Both the position numbers and the translations under genes were made by a program. Shown piece after piece: positions 23,801-34,640 of a stretch of DNA of 64,000 nt; the stretch's first letter is position 1; every line of letters begins with the position of its first letter. Where the stretch lies: the NCBI RefSeq assembly GCF_947242115.1, contig NC_074711.1, positions 60,755,309 through 60,819,308 on the forward strand, given 5' to 3'. Source of the stretch: Biomphalaria glabrata. Lineage: Eukaryota; Mollusca; Gastropoda; Planorbidae. The notes below the pieces were generated by a model that was not told the origin of the DNA, ran no database searches, and saw nothing but the letters and a program-made list of their open reading frames with translations.

Positions 23801-25036
23801 ATTAGCTTCACCTAATTGAATTTGTACACCTTCAGCCTGTATATATTTATTTAGTTTAAAATATTTTTGAAAAAAAAAATGTCTTTATAAACAAAAAAGA
23901 GGCTGTTTATTTCATTATGAAAACAACTCTACCTGCAGATGTTTGGCTAATTCTTCTGATTCATCTACCAGTTGTGATTCATTAGAGACTTCTCCATCAT
24001 ACACATTGGTACCATCTACATCCACAGAATGATCACACGTACTAAATAAGGAGACTAAAGAAATGAATGGAAATAATATTTTTAATAGCTGATATTTAGA
24101 TCTATTTACTATGGAATTTATTTAAAAACACATACATAACATCTTAGCCCTTACTTCAAAAAATATAAATAGAATATAAATATATAAAATAAGATAGTTT
24201 ACAAATCTTAAATTTGTTTTTGAGGTGAACATTTTATAAGGATGCAAATATAAGTAACCCTATCATTTTAAAAAATAAAACATTGAAAAAAAGCATTTTC
24301 ATCTTTCAAGTTTGGACGCATTATTATGTAAAAAAAAATAATTCTGTTTCTGGATAGGTTTTTATTTTATGATTAAAAAAATTGTTTCCATAATATTCTA
24401 GTGAGCATATTTTTGAAGTCTAAGTCAAGCTATATAAAAAAAAGTATTTGTTATACAAACCAGGAATGCAGGAGAGTACATGCGGAGTTGATTCATTTGG
24501 GGATGAGTCATCACAATAGGTTATTCCAGCCATGTTTTCAGGTACTGTCAGCATTAAACTAAAGTAGAATTGAAAATGTGTTTACGTGTTTAGTTAAAAA
24601 AAACAAACTAGAAGGGGATTAACAATGTATGCCAATGCAAAGTTATGTCATCCAAGAATTTCTTTCTTATGTGTTGAAACAGACATAATACCACCTTCAC
24701 AAATCCTTAGACCTACAATGTATAGCCTAAATTTTTAGAAACAATATATTACCCTCTTGGAGTTTCCATCAAAACAGCATTTTCAGGAATGAAAGTGGAA
24801 TTCAGAGTAATTTCTCCATCTTTATCAATAACTGATCCCTGAATGCCTGATGTAAGATTTGAAATGGTGTTTCTACTACACTCATCAGCAGTCAGTTCAC
24901 CCATGACATTATCTGGGTCATGGACAAAATCTGTCGTGAGAACATGGAGACCTACCACATCTGAAGATTCATCTACATTGTTACTCATCAAAGACAATTC
25001 TGCCGAAGAGACTTCTGTCAGCAGATCATTGTCCAT
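20824..25036 (-). CDS. HMG20A/B-like HMG-box protein with an added C2H2 finger, 508 aa, 11 coding exons
   Basis: Exons in order are 25036-24753, 24558-24461, 24054-23933, 23836-23726, 23524-23445, 22964-22841, 22734-22617, 22459-22410, 22293-22188, 22067-21846 and 21035-20824. They total 1527 nt and all phases agree. An acidic N-terminal region (about 1-195) leads to a basic GGWPKGKRRK patch. The HMG box follows (about 208-280) with RAPVTGYVLYAMDRRKEI, FPEVTKILGQEW, KYLAAAEEDKKRY and KAFKSSETY, all close to HMG20. Then comes a finger CKVCQVYF...REHMYGKAH (C-x2-C-x12-H-x5-H, U1/JAZ type), a Q/E-rich region and a C-terminal coiled coil (EQEISVLKK onward). Family knowledge: HMG20 proteins sit in the LSD1-CoREST chromatin complex. 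Vertebrate HMG20A/B, as I recall them, lack this finger. The start follows an acceptor (TTTTCAG at 25049-25043), so a 5' UTR intron is likely. Confidence 0.88.
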
Positions 25037-25104
25037 TTTTTAAACCTGAAAAGAAAATTCAAACATTAAAATATCAACGAGGTATACAGTACATTGTAAG
25101 TTAA

Positions 25105-25208
25105 CAAGTTTGATTTATAACAAAAAATTATTAAATCATAACTAAATGTTTTCTATCAAGTTTGATTTATAACAAAAATTATTAAATCATATCTAAATGT
25201 TTTCTATT
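25105..25208. repeat. 52-bp tandem duplication
   Basis: CAAGTTTGATTTATAACAAA starts at 25105 and again at 25157, and the two units differ by only two or three bases. It is a recent local duplication upstream of the HMG20-like gene. Confidence 0.9.
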
Positions 25209-25915
25209 GAGCTATGAATGGACCTTATTTTTAACAACTTAGCTGTATAACAATTAGCTCTTTATATAGAGGGGAAGTAAGGGATTATGGGCACAACATG
25301 GCCTAAATTGTACCAATGTGCCAAAAACCTAAAATAGCAAGATCATTAAAAAAATGTTTATGTTATTGTATGCAATCAAGTTTTTTTTTTCTGTGTGCAT
25401 CAGAAGGTCATGTCTATAGTGTGTGCACTGTAAACAAGTCATATGAGATATGTGTCCGCTGTGTGCATGTTTTTACTGTTGAGATAAATGTTGTTGAATA
25501 AAACCAAGAAATGGTCAGTTCTATTGGTGTTATTTTATTACAGTTGTTATGTGACATAATAAAAATTAAGAAATAGAGTAAAAAGACTAATTAATTATGC
25601 TCATGGTTGCTGCCCTGTCATATGTCATCTCAATAGTCTAAGTTTGAACCCTGCTAGGAATAAGAATCTAAAATCTAAAGGTATGTCTGAAATTTTTTTA
25701 TATCAATAATAAAATCAGAGGAACTGAATGAATAATATGGTTACAAATTGAAATTTCAGTATTTGTGATTCAATACTAAAGGAAATTGAGCACTGTTGAA
25801 AAAATATTAAAAGAAAAGAGCTACTAAAATTGTGGAGTCTATAAATCAATGATAGAGATAGACCATAAGATATATTGTTTACTAAAACTAGACTATTATG
25901 GAAACCAGACATTAA

Positions 25916-26005
25916 CTGGGAGGAAAAAGAAGCTGTTGGTCATAGTGTTGATCACACACACCTTATATGACCTTTACATCATCTGTCCTGTGGACGGCTG
26001 GGTAT
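25916..26005 (+). mobile_element. Fragment of the SINE core domain
   Basis: GTTGGTCATAGTGTTGATCA followed by CACACC and GACCTTTACATCATCTGTCC matches the core of the SINE at 5440-5742, in plus orientation. The head is not clearly joined. A B-box-like GTTTGAACCCTGC about 280 bp upstream (25643) may belong to the same copy, split by AT-rich sequence. Confidence 0.5.
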
Positions 26006-26337
26006 CAAAGAGAAATGCTAATTAATTTTTCTACTTTCAATCACTACCTTGTAAATGACAAATACCATTATTATTTAAACAATTTTTCTAAAAGGCTGAC
26101 AATTTTTTTCAACAATATTATAATGTTTAAGTAACCTAAACCCTTCACCCATTAGTTTTTTTAGTCTTTTCGCATTTTAAGACACAATACTTTAAAACTT
26201 GCAGTTGGCAATATTGTCATTGTTAAAAATTTAAAGCGTGTGCTTGTAAAATACAACAGTAGCTCTGCATTCACTACATTTCGTAAACCCTAAAAATTTA
26301 CATTTTAAGTTACTAAAATATATGGAAAATATGCATA

Positions 26338-28624
26338 TTAACCATTTGAACCCTCAGTTCCCTGCCCTTATTTTCCTGTTCCCCTAGGCTCCTGAGGAAA
26401 AATTACACTTAACACAAACATGCACAAAAACAAACTACTGGTATTAAAAATTTAAAGAGAAATATTTTATTTTGAGAAAAATATATTAGTATGTTTATCT
26501 CCAATATTCTTTCTTGATATGCCAGTCTTCCCAGCATGTAGACCCCTCCTTTATACACAAGTACATTTGGCAAAGTTTGCACCAAAATTTAGTTTTGATT
26601 TTCTTGACAGGCCTGCTATTATAATCCATGTCTGGAAACTGCTTTACATGTTTATTGAATTTGTAAGCACAAACTACACATCAATTATTTCCAGTAGCTG
26701 TTGGGGAAAATTGAGGATGGTGTAAACCAACATTTTGTAGTTTCACATGTGTGTCAACAGAGAGTAGAGCCTTTTTTGCTTCAACTCTTGTATCCCCAAT
26801 AAGTGACAAACAAATGTCATCCATGAACATTGAGAATGTTCTATATCTTTTGCCTGGTTGTTTGTGGGGACTGAATTGTTCCATAAGAATGTATGCATTG
26901 TTGCAAGCCCACAAAAAAAATTTTACAATTAGACGCCGAGGCCAACGGTAATGACGACGTGTTTTGTTGAGGCGACAAACCTAGTCGTTAACATCACAAC
27001 CACTCATGTATTTGGTGTAGTCAATGCAGAGCTGTGGTGTTGGCACATCCACAGTTGTCCCATCCTTATTTCTTCTTTTATGGGTGCCGCCCTTGTGTGT
27101 TGGATTGTGATATGAAGAAATAAAATGAATGGGTCTTTGGTCCATCCAAACTAGGCATGTAATATTTCCATGACAGATAAATTCAGACTGACCTCTCTGC
27201 ATTTTCTTCATCTTTGTCAGTTCTTTGGGGTAAAATTTTCTATTTGTCATAGCAGTTCCAACAGCAAATGTTCCATAAACATTGAATAAAGTGTCAAACA
27301 GTGGGACACTGTTGTAGAACCTGTCCATATATACAATATGGTTTTTATTTGTCAAGTGGCCTGTTGCTAAAAGTCGTACAACAACGCTGCCAACGAAACC
27401 AAGCTCTGGAATGACATTGTCAGTTTTGCCGGTGTAAATTTCCAAGTTCATTATATAACCTGTGTTTGAGTCACAAGCCATATAGGCTTTGATTCCCCAT
27501 TTGATGAGTTTTGATTTTATGTACTGCTTTATAGCAAGTCGGCCTTTGCAAGGAATCATTCCTTCTTCCAAGCTGTGACATTGGGATGGTGAATAAAAGT
27601 GTGGACATTTTGTAAGCAGCATGTCCAGCATTGGTCTAACTTTGTAGATTTTGTCTGTTTTATCTACAGTAGGATTCAGCTCATTAACAAAATGAAGATG
27701 TGTCCATATAGACAGAAAGCGATCTCTCTGCATGACACTGCGGAAACCAGGCGTTTCAGAAACAAAGGATTTGCTGGAACTAGCCCAGTAGTCTTCGTAC
27801 CTTGGTTTTATGCACTGCTCCATTTGAAGTCGCAATCCAAAAAAAGCCTTGAGCTCTGGGACAGTTAGCATAATAACTGTTTGGCTTTTGTTGATTTTCC
27901 TGAGAAGCACGTCTGTTTGTTTCCTCACAAAATGTTTCCCAAAAATTGTCATCTAGAAACAGGTCTAGAAAATCAATAGCTGTGCTTTGAGCTGAAATAT
28001 GCCTAGGCATGTTTTTAGCACCAGCTATTTCTGTGAATGTTCTATTACTAGATCTAGGCTGAGTGATAAATGTGTTCAATTCTGACCAGCCAGAATCAAA
28101 TTTAGATGTAGAAGAAACATTTTGGGGGCAACGCCCCTTCCCACGCCCACTTTCCTTCGATGGACCTGGTGCTGGTACAGGTGTAGATGATGTAGATCTA
28201 GTGTTTTCATTTACTGTACTGATTTCGTCTAGATCTAGATGATCGTCGGAGTCAATCTCCATTTCACTATCATTGTAATCATTTTCTAGATCTAGTTCAT
28301 CATCCTCAGAATCATTGAGGATATAGTTCACTGCTTCATGCAGAGTTAATCTTTTTGCGTTACAATTACCTGAATCAAGAGACTGTCTTTTTATTTTGCA
28401 AATCAGTTTAATACTTAAAAAAAAAAAAAACACTCATGGACGCAGCCATTAATGTCATTTACCATAAGTCGAATAGTCCTACGTGATGTGTTTTTTTTCT
28501 TCGCATTTTTAATTACGGACTGTTGGTTTAAGGTAAGGTGCGCGAGACCGATATATCTGTCTGGCGGGGCATGGATTTCTTACGCGCAGACCGATAAATC
28601 GGGCTGGCGTGTTCAAAAGGTTAA
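26338..28624 (-). mobile_element. piggyBac-family DNA transposon with TTAA target duplication
   Basis: TTAA at 26338-26341 and 28621-28624 flanks terminal inverted repeats CCATTTGAAC (26342-26351) and GTTCAAAAGG (28611-28620), which match at 9 of 10 positions. Inside the right end are two diverged copies of a GACCGATAAATC...CTGGC motif (28545-28567 and 28589-28607). The inner one includes the palindrome CCGATAAATCGG or a close form of it. The transposase relic fills most of the 2.3 kb. Both ends look usable by a transposase supplied from elsewhere. Confidence 0.9.
26530..28433 (-). pseudogene. piggyBac transposase, damaged
   Basis: An acidic N-terminus (LNDSEDDELDLENDY) leads to WETFCEETNRRASQ, LTVPELKAFFGL, the catalytic region CDSNTGYIMNLEIYTGK, YMDRFYNSVPLFD and GCDVND. 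The basic RRHYRWPRRLIVKFF segment follows, and then a C-terminal cysteine-rich zinc region (CVVC...CKLCQMYLC). The three DDE/D aspartates are visible in CDSN, MDRF and CDVND. Three lesions are seen: a frameshift near 27860 and in-frame stops at 26981-26983 and about 26683. Apart from these the protein is collinear with DDE_Tnp_1_7 transposases of about 580 aa. The upstream open frame starts in a low-complexity F-rich run, so the true start is uncertain. Confidence 0.88.
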
Positions 28625-29689
28625 ATAATTTTTTTTTAAATATAGTGTGTGCTTTTAGATTTATAAATAAGTGGATTTTATAATTTAAAAATTTTAAAAA
28701 CCTTTCAAAAAAGTGTAGTAGGGGCATCCACATGCTATGATACCTAAATCCGGCCCTGCTTTATATAGTAATATAGTATCTATCTAGTCTATAGATAATA
28801 TTATTATATCTATAGTCAGTATAAACTACTTGACTCTCTTTAGATAATATAACTATAGTCAGTATAGAATATAGAAGACTATTTGACTCTCTCTAGATTT
28901 TTAGATTATTTCTATTGTTTAATATTTATAATTTATAGATCTCTATTACTAGATCGGGATAAATCTAGATTCTTGAAGAATTTTTTTAATACATTAAATT
29001 TATAATTTAAATATAGACTTTAGTCACTTTATAGTATAGACTCATTATACTTTTTTTTATAGAGTCAATATATAGAGATCTATATTCTATAAATCTATTT
29101 CTATATAAATCTTTATATATCAGATCTTGAAGCAACTTAAAACTTACACAAGACTCACAAGACAAGTCACAATTGATTGAATTGAATTCAGTCAATTGCA
29201 AGACTCAAGAGAGAGCAACTCAGCAAGCTCAAATAGTAAAGTATAATTATAAAGATAAGAATTGATTAATTAGACAGTAGTCATTGTGCGTAGTCTCAGT
29301 AGAAAGTTATAAGAAAGAGTAGACTATAACACTATTATAAGACATTTATAAATTTATATATTTTTTCATTATTATTTATAATTTATAGAAATCCAGATCT
29401 AGATCTAGACTAATCTTGAGTAGAGTCTAGAAGACTTGACTTATTTTTTCGTTTAAAGTCCTAGATGTAGATCTACAACCCTAGGCCCTAGATAGATCTA
29501 TCTATCTCTAAAATAGATTTAGATCTCTATTAAATTTATAGATCTGGCCTTGTCGTTTTGACATTTTTTAATATTTTTTGTTGATAGATTTTGCGGAAGT
29601 ATTACTAACAGGTAACAATAGTGGCCTCCCTTAGTGTAGATACCTATATTTTTTTTCTCTCATTCAGTAGTAAAGTTCCCCTTTCAGAC
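28625..29689. other. AT-rich intergenic stretch with AGATCT/TAGATC runs
   Basis: Long runs of TATAGTC, TATAGAT and TCTAGATC words occupy the interval. No exon, RNA gene or recognisable transposon is visible. A minus-strand open frame at 29007-29201 looks like chance translation of this sequence. Confidence 0.6.
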
Positions 29690-29795
29690 TAGAAATGGTA
29701 AACGAACCGAACCCGAACCGAACGAACCGAACCTCACTTATGACCGAACCGAACCCGAACTTTGAAATTGCTCGGTACGAACCGAACGAACCCTC

Positions 29796-29926
29796 TGTAG
29801 AATATTTGTATTACACAAATAACAAACTAGTGTTTAAGAGTGAAGACATATTAGGAACTCCATTTATTACGTAAACACAAGCGGTGTTGCACTGACGCGC
29901 TAGTGTGCAAATGTACATATGTTACA
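29796..29926 (-). repeat. LTR (downstream copy) of the gypsy-type fossil
   Basis: Begins TGTAGAATATTTG and ends ATATGTTACA. It is nearly identical to 33655-33791 and is preceded by the CCCTC target repeat. Confidence 0.9.
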
Positions 29927-30046
29927 TCTCTCTTCTTTAATTCAGAAAATCTATTTATCAGAATAACTAACAAACTAGTTAACTAAAAAGTCAATTCAGT
30001 CAATCACAAATCAAGTCTCTTGGGTTTGTTAACTGCTGAGAGTGTT

Positions 30047-30220
30047 AGTTTGTAAAATGTTTTACATAATTCGGATGTTCCTTCAGAGTTGAAGATAGTT
30101 TACTTCCTAGTCCAAACCTCCCGCAGGACGACGGGGGATGGGAGCGGGCAGGGTTTGAACCCTCGACCGTCGATAAATCCGAACGACAGTCCAGCGTGCA
30201 AACCGCACGACCAGGCAGCC
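30047..30220 (-). mobile_element. Second tRNA-derived SINE family, inserted in the LTR fossil
   Basis: On the minus strand it starts GGCTGCCTGGTCGTGCGG, with an A-box-like TGGTCGTGCGG and a B-box-like GGTTCAAACCC. It continues with CCTGCCCGCTCCCATCCCCC, GGAGGTTTGGACTAGG and GTTCCTTCAG (plus-strand form). The copy at 60291-60465 is the same family. Unlike the 5440 family it lacks the GACATTAGTTGG core. It post-dates the LTR element it lies in. Confidence 0.75.
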
Positions 30221-32317
30221 TGTTACGTAAGGTTCATGAATCATGTGGTCTAGAGATGTTAGAAGAAGCAGTGTGTAGTGGCTACTCTAAATCTAGCGTA
30301 GTTTGTAATCTTGGACTCTCTAGATATTGTGGTTCTAGATGTTCTGAGATGTCATCTGGAAAGTCATAATTATAATTGTCAAATCTGTTTGCTTTCTCAG
30401 AAGACTTTCTGATGTGTTTTCTGTTTCTTCTGTGGACCTTATTTCCACTTTGACATTATATGATCTAGGCTTAGAATGCTTCGAAACTACTGTTCCTGGT
30501 TTCCACTTAGAATAAAGTTGCATTCTGACTGCCGTTCCGTCTTGTAGTGGATTGTGACTCTTAACTCCTTTCCTCTTATCATAATAATGTTTCTGAGACT
30601 GTTTCTCGGAGTCAAAATGTTTCACCACCTTGAGATCTGGTGTCTTGGTAGGTATTAGCGGTTCTGACACATTTTGATTCTAATGTTCATCACACCTGCT
30701 ACAATCCCTAACTGTCACTTCAAAGTCTGCATTCATGCCTGGCCAATACATGACTTCTCTGGCTCTCTGCTTATACTTGACTAATCCTAAGTGAGACTTG
30801 TGAATCAGATTTAGCATGTATTTACGTAAGCTTGATGGCATGACTATTCTCAGACCTTTGTATATAATACCATCCGAAGTTGATAACTGGTCTCTTGAAT
30901 TCCAATATGGCCTGACTTCAGTTGGAGTCTCGCTTCTTGTGTCTGGCCAACCAGTCATAATTACTTCCAGAAGCATTGAAAGTTCCTTGCTTGTAGGCTA
31001 CAGTCTTTAATTTCACTGTATTTCGAATCACTTACAGAGATCATCTGTAAATTTACATGTCTGTGTATCAGTATTTGGTAGAAGTGCACGAGAAAGTGTA
31101 TCGGAGATAAACATTTCCTTGCCTTTTCTGTAACAGACTTTCAGATCATACCACTGTAGTCTTATTAGCATCTTCTGTATTCTCATTGGTGCTGACAATA
31201 GAGGTTTCTTGAAGATTTGCTCCAGAGGTTTGTGATCATTATAAACTGTTACTTCTATACCAAATATGTAGCAGTGAAATTAGCTTGTACTTTATACAAT
31301 TGAAAACATTTCCTTCTCAATTTGAGCATATCTTGTTTCTGCATCCGTGAGAGCTCTTGATGCGTATGCAATTATACGACCTTCCTGGAGTAATACTGCT
31401 CCCAGTTCATCTTTACTTGCATCACATTCTATCTCTACGTTCTTGTTGACATCATAATATGCCAAAACTGGAGGGTTTGTACAAAGATGTTTCAATTCTT
31501 CAAAACTCTTGTTTTGTTCATGATTCCATTCAAATTCTACATCATCTTTTAGAAGCTTTCGTATTGGAGCATCTGCTTGACTTAGATTAGGAATGAATTT
31601 TGCTAGGTACTGAATTAAACCTAGAAATCTTCTGATTCCATCTTTGTCTTGAGGAGCTGGCATGTCAATAATTGCCTTTATCTTTGCTGGATCTGGTTCT
31701 AAACCTTTCTCTGACAAGATATGGCCAATATAAGGTACTCTGTTTTGCCTTATCTTGCACTTGTCATAGTTCAGCTTTAGATTGTACTCCGTTGCTCTTT
31801 GCATGACTTGTTTCAAAATGTGATCATGATGCTCAACATCTCTACCAGCTATTAGAATGTCGTCTATGATGACATATGCTCCTTCAATACCTTGAAGCAT
31901 TTCATCCATAATTCTTTGGTAAATTTCTGGCGCTGATTTGATTCCAAAAGGTAATCGTAACCATCTTTATCTTCCCAGAGGTGTGTTGAAAGTTGTGAGA
32001 AATGAAGATTCTCTTTCAAGTTTTATTTGCATAAACCCTGACTTGGCATCGAGAACTGAGAATATCTTCGAATCTGGAATATTAGTGATCACATCTTCAA
32101 TAGTTTTCATCGGGTGATGTTCCCTTCTGATTGCTTTATTGAGATCTTTTGGATCAATACATATTCTAACTTTGTCATTCCTGAACGAAACAACAATGGA
32201 GCTAAGCCATTCAGTAGGTTCATGTACTGGAGTAATGAATCCATCAGCTTGCATTTCTTTAAGTTTTTACGAAAAATTAATGTCTTACCATGTACTACTA
32301 TTTTTACAGTCCACTTG

Positions 32318-32396
32318 CCCGGGCATGCTACCCTGCCTCATAGTGGCGCACGGGTGGAAACGATCGTAGGAGGAAACGATTAGGCTAAAGGGTAGC
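32318..32396 (+). ncRNA. HDV-like self-cleaving ribozyme (predicted), copy 1
   Basis: Segments: P1 5' CCCGGGC 32318-32324; P2 5' GCTACCCT 32327-32334; P3 5' GCC 32335-32337; L3 TCATAGT 32338-32344; P3 3' GGC 32345-32347; P1 3' GCACGGG 32348-32354 (one mismatch in 7 bp); P4 GATCGT 32362-32367 with ACGATT 32376-32381; J4/2 AGGCTAA 32382-32388; P2 3' AGGGTAGC 32389-32396 (8/8 paired). The GGCUAA joint is the form found in the antigenomic HDV ribozyme, where its C is catalytic. Cleavage would fall before 32318, exactly at the element boundary. The P1.1 pairing is weak or unclear. Fold and function are inferred; no assay is available. Confidence 0.78.
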
Positions 32397-32747
32397 AAAA
32401 CAAGACTCCCGTGGGGGTGCCTAAAGGGGTGCGAGAGCATCCTCATTGCACTGCGCGGAGTTGTAAAAAAGCTCCCACAACCTTGTCACAATCCAGGCGC
32501 TGTTCCTCAAGGGGCTGTTACATAAATGGCGTGTCCTGCACGGTTAGCCTGGTATAGAAAAGGAAAATGGCGGGGGTCTTAATGCACGCAGCCTCTTGCT
32601 ACGAGTCTGACCCACCCGCCAGACAGAACAGTGTACACTGTTCTCATTCAGGCCGGTGAAAGAGAGCTCTTGTTCACTTTAGCTGGCCTAGAGTTCCAAG
32701 AGCCGAAGGATCAACTCTACCTGACAGTTTCAAGAAGAAGAAGAAGA
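32318..32747 (+). mobile_element. 430-bp ribozyme-headed retroposon, inserted in the LTR fossil
   Basis: A perfect 12-bp target duplication ACAGTCCACTTG (32306-32317 and 32748-32759) flanks the element. It starts CCCGGGCATGCTACCC and ends TTTCAAGAAGAAGAAGAA, and such an AAG-repeat tail points to target-primed reverse transcription. It matches 40542-40966 over its full length, with about 90 percent identity by eye. The first 79 nt fold as an HDV-like ribozyme. An ATG at 32567 opens a frame homologous to the one in the other copy, but a 1-nt deletion shifts it. From about 32631 the conserved VLIQAGERELLFT and GLEFQEPK residues are read again. No RT is present, so it must be mobilised in trans. 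Confidence 0.9.
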
Positions 32748-33654
32748 ACAGTCCACTTGTCTTCAATGACGTTGACGTTCTCATATTTACCCTTTTTATA
32801 CTGGCTACTTGCAGTGCTAATAGGTACCATATTTTCATCACTGTGGCTGTCATCTTCTACCAGATTAACGTTGCGTCTTTTTCTGCACATTTGAAACCAG
32901 TGGTTTTTCTTCTTGCAGAAATTGCATGTGGTTCCTATTGCTGGACATTTTCCCTTTTCGTGGTTCTTGCCGCATTTACTACATAATTTATCTGAGTTGT
33001 CTTTAGACTTCTGCTTGAGTACATTGTGTGACTGTCTCTTGATTGTTAGAACTTCTTGGCCCCTAAACATTTTCACTTGGCTTTGCGACATCTCATATTG
33101 TTGTCCAATTTCTATAGCCTTGCTAAGGGTCAACTTCTGTCCCTTGTCAAGTAGTCTTAATTGTACCTTTTCGTGTATGACTCCACTAATGATCAAATCA
33201 ATAAGCATATCATCTGGGTTGTCATACTCACAGTCCATAATGAGAAGCTTTAGGTCTTTAACAAAGTTATCAAATTTTCTCCTTCTTCCTGCTTTCTCTG
33301 ATGTGCTCTAAATCTAGGTACTCTTTTATTTTGTCTTGGCCTTATGTAGTCTTCTATTTTCTTTAATAGCAATTGCGGATCTCCCTCTTCACTATCATTA
33401 ATATTTAGAGTTTTGTAAACCTCACGGGCTTGTTGACCTATCCACATTCCCAGCCATCCGGCTTTTTGTTTACTATCGGCACCAGCTAACGGTCCTTTGA
33501 AACAAAAGCTCACCTGCTGTTGAAATCTTAAAAACTCTTGATATAGATCTTTAGCATTCCAATTCAAGATTGGTTGCTCAAAATAAAAAGAAGCCATTAT
33601 TAGATTAATAAAAACCTTTGTATGGACAGCTTTTTAAGTTTTACTCTGACACCA

Positions 33655-33791
33655 TGTAGAATATTTGTGTTACACAAATAACAAACTAGTGTTTAAGAGG
33701 GAAGACATATTAGGAACTCCATTTATTACATAAACACAAGCGGTGTTGCACTGACGCGCTAGTGTGCAAATGTACATATGTTAGGCCTACA
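33655..33791 (-). repeat. LTR (upstream copy) of the gypsy-type fossil
   Basis: Begins TGTAGAATATTTGTG, matches 29796-29926 and ends GGCCTACA. It is followed by the CCCTC target repeat at 33792-33796. Confidence 0.88.
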
Positions 33792-34313
33792 CCCTCCTTA
33801 TCTTAACCGAACTAATTTTGCAATTTGTACACCCTTTTTTAAAATATATTTTTGGATTAATAATAAAAAAAATTACTTAAATATTTTATTTAAATTCTAA
33901 TGATTCCATTATACTTTGAAAACTGGGGGGGGGGGGTATTTTGAAAACTTTAAAAAGAAAAAAAAAAAAGCGGCGCGCTGGGATTCCATGGGTTTTTCCG
34001 TAAGTGCCGACTCTCCTGGTCTTGAATTTTCGCGGGCTGTTTGCAATATTGGTTTTGAGTCGAATAGGCGCCATCTAATTAGATCTAGATCTAGACTCTA
34101 GTTCCTAGTAAGTAGAAAGTCAACATTAAAATATTGTCACTTTTATACGAGATGGCTGTTAGCTGAGAGTAGAATATTTTTTGCCGATTAGAGAGTGTAG
34201 ATATAAATCTACAATAAGTTCATTAGTGTTCTAGTTTAAAATACATTTTAATTATCTTCTATTTAGTAATTTATTTTTAGAAAATTGTGAAGTATTCCAT
34301 ATTGGAATATTAT

Positions 34314-34492
34314 CAGAGGCGTAGCAAGGGTGGGGGAGGAGGTGGAAATGGAAAATCCTCCCGGGCCCCCATCAACCAAATGAGTGTTTTTTACAATAGA
34401 TATTCAATATTACGCAAAAATGCAGGGGCCCCCAAAGAGGTCTATGCCCTCTCGGGCCCCCAAATGATGAAAAATTCCTAACTACGCCCCTG
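34314..34492. mobile_element. 179-bp hAT-type MITE
   Basis: Ends are CAGAGGCGTAGCAAGGGTGG and, inverted at the other end, CAGGGGCGTAGTTAGG. Outside them is an 8-bp duplication, AATATTAT (34306-34313) and AATATTTT (34493-34500), matching at 7 of 8. The termini resemble those of the hAT element at 40472-42344 (CAGTGGCGTAGCTAGGGTG), so this is probably a non-autonomous derivative of that family. No coding capacity. Confidence 0.85.
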
Positions 34493-34550
34493 AATATTTT
34501 TACCATTATTCTGTTTTGCATTATTGATCATCAGTAGGCTATTTTTAATG

Positions 34551-34640
34551 CAGCGTTTCTCAAACTTTGGGTCCTCCCCCATGGGTGGGGATGGCGAGTA
34601 CCTTGAGTTGGGGGATGGGGAGACGCAACTTCCTGACAAA
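34551..34640 (+). mobile_element. One end of a hAT-like element
   Basis: CAGCGTTTCTCAAACTTTGG followed by GGGTGGGGATGGCG resembles the terminal repeat of hAT/Charlie-type elements. The opposite end was not found. It runs into a TG microsatellite (34659-34670). Confidence 0.4.

Larger units (their letters stand above)
25037..26337. other. Upstream region of the HMG20-like gene
   Basis: A minus-strand acceptor just before the ATG implies a non-coding first exon somewhere here, but it cannot be placed. The stretch contains a 52-bp tandem duplication (25105-25208) and a worn SINE core (25916-26005). The rest is AT-rich with nothing recognisable. Confidence 0.5.
29796..33791 (-). mobile_element. 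Ty3/gypsy-type LTR retrotransposon fossil, 4.0 kb, minus orientation
   Basis: LTRs of about 131-137 bp (29796-29926 and 33655-33791) bound the element, and the 5-bp direct repeat CCCTC lies outside (29791-29795, 33792-33796). The two LTRs differ at only about three bases plus one short indel, so insertion was recent on an evolutionary scale. In transcript order the parts are a gag-like region with a zinc knuckle (about 33.6-32.7 kb), reverse transcriptase and RNase H (about 32.25-31.3 kb) and an integrase-like region with an HHCC-type finger (about 31.0-30.3 kb). The coding region is broken in several places and the element is shorter than intact relatives. It has itself been hit by a tRNA-derived SINE (30047-30220) and a ribozyme-bearing retroposon (32318-32747). 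It is inactive. Confidence 0.88.

Noticed and set aside
24843-25043. Plus-strand 66-codon frame over HMG20-like exon 1
   Set aside because: Antisense shadow of a coding exon.
29690-29795. CGAACC repeats as telomere-like sequence
   Set aside because: Irregular spacing and a matching inverted set at 36.6-36.8 kb fit transposon ends better.
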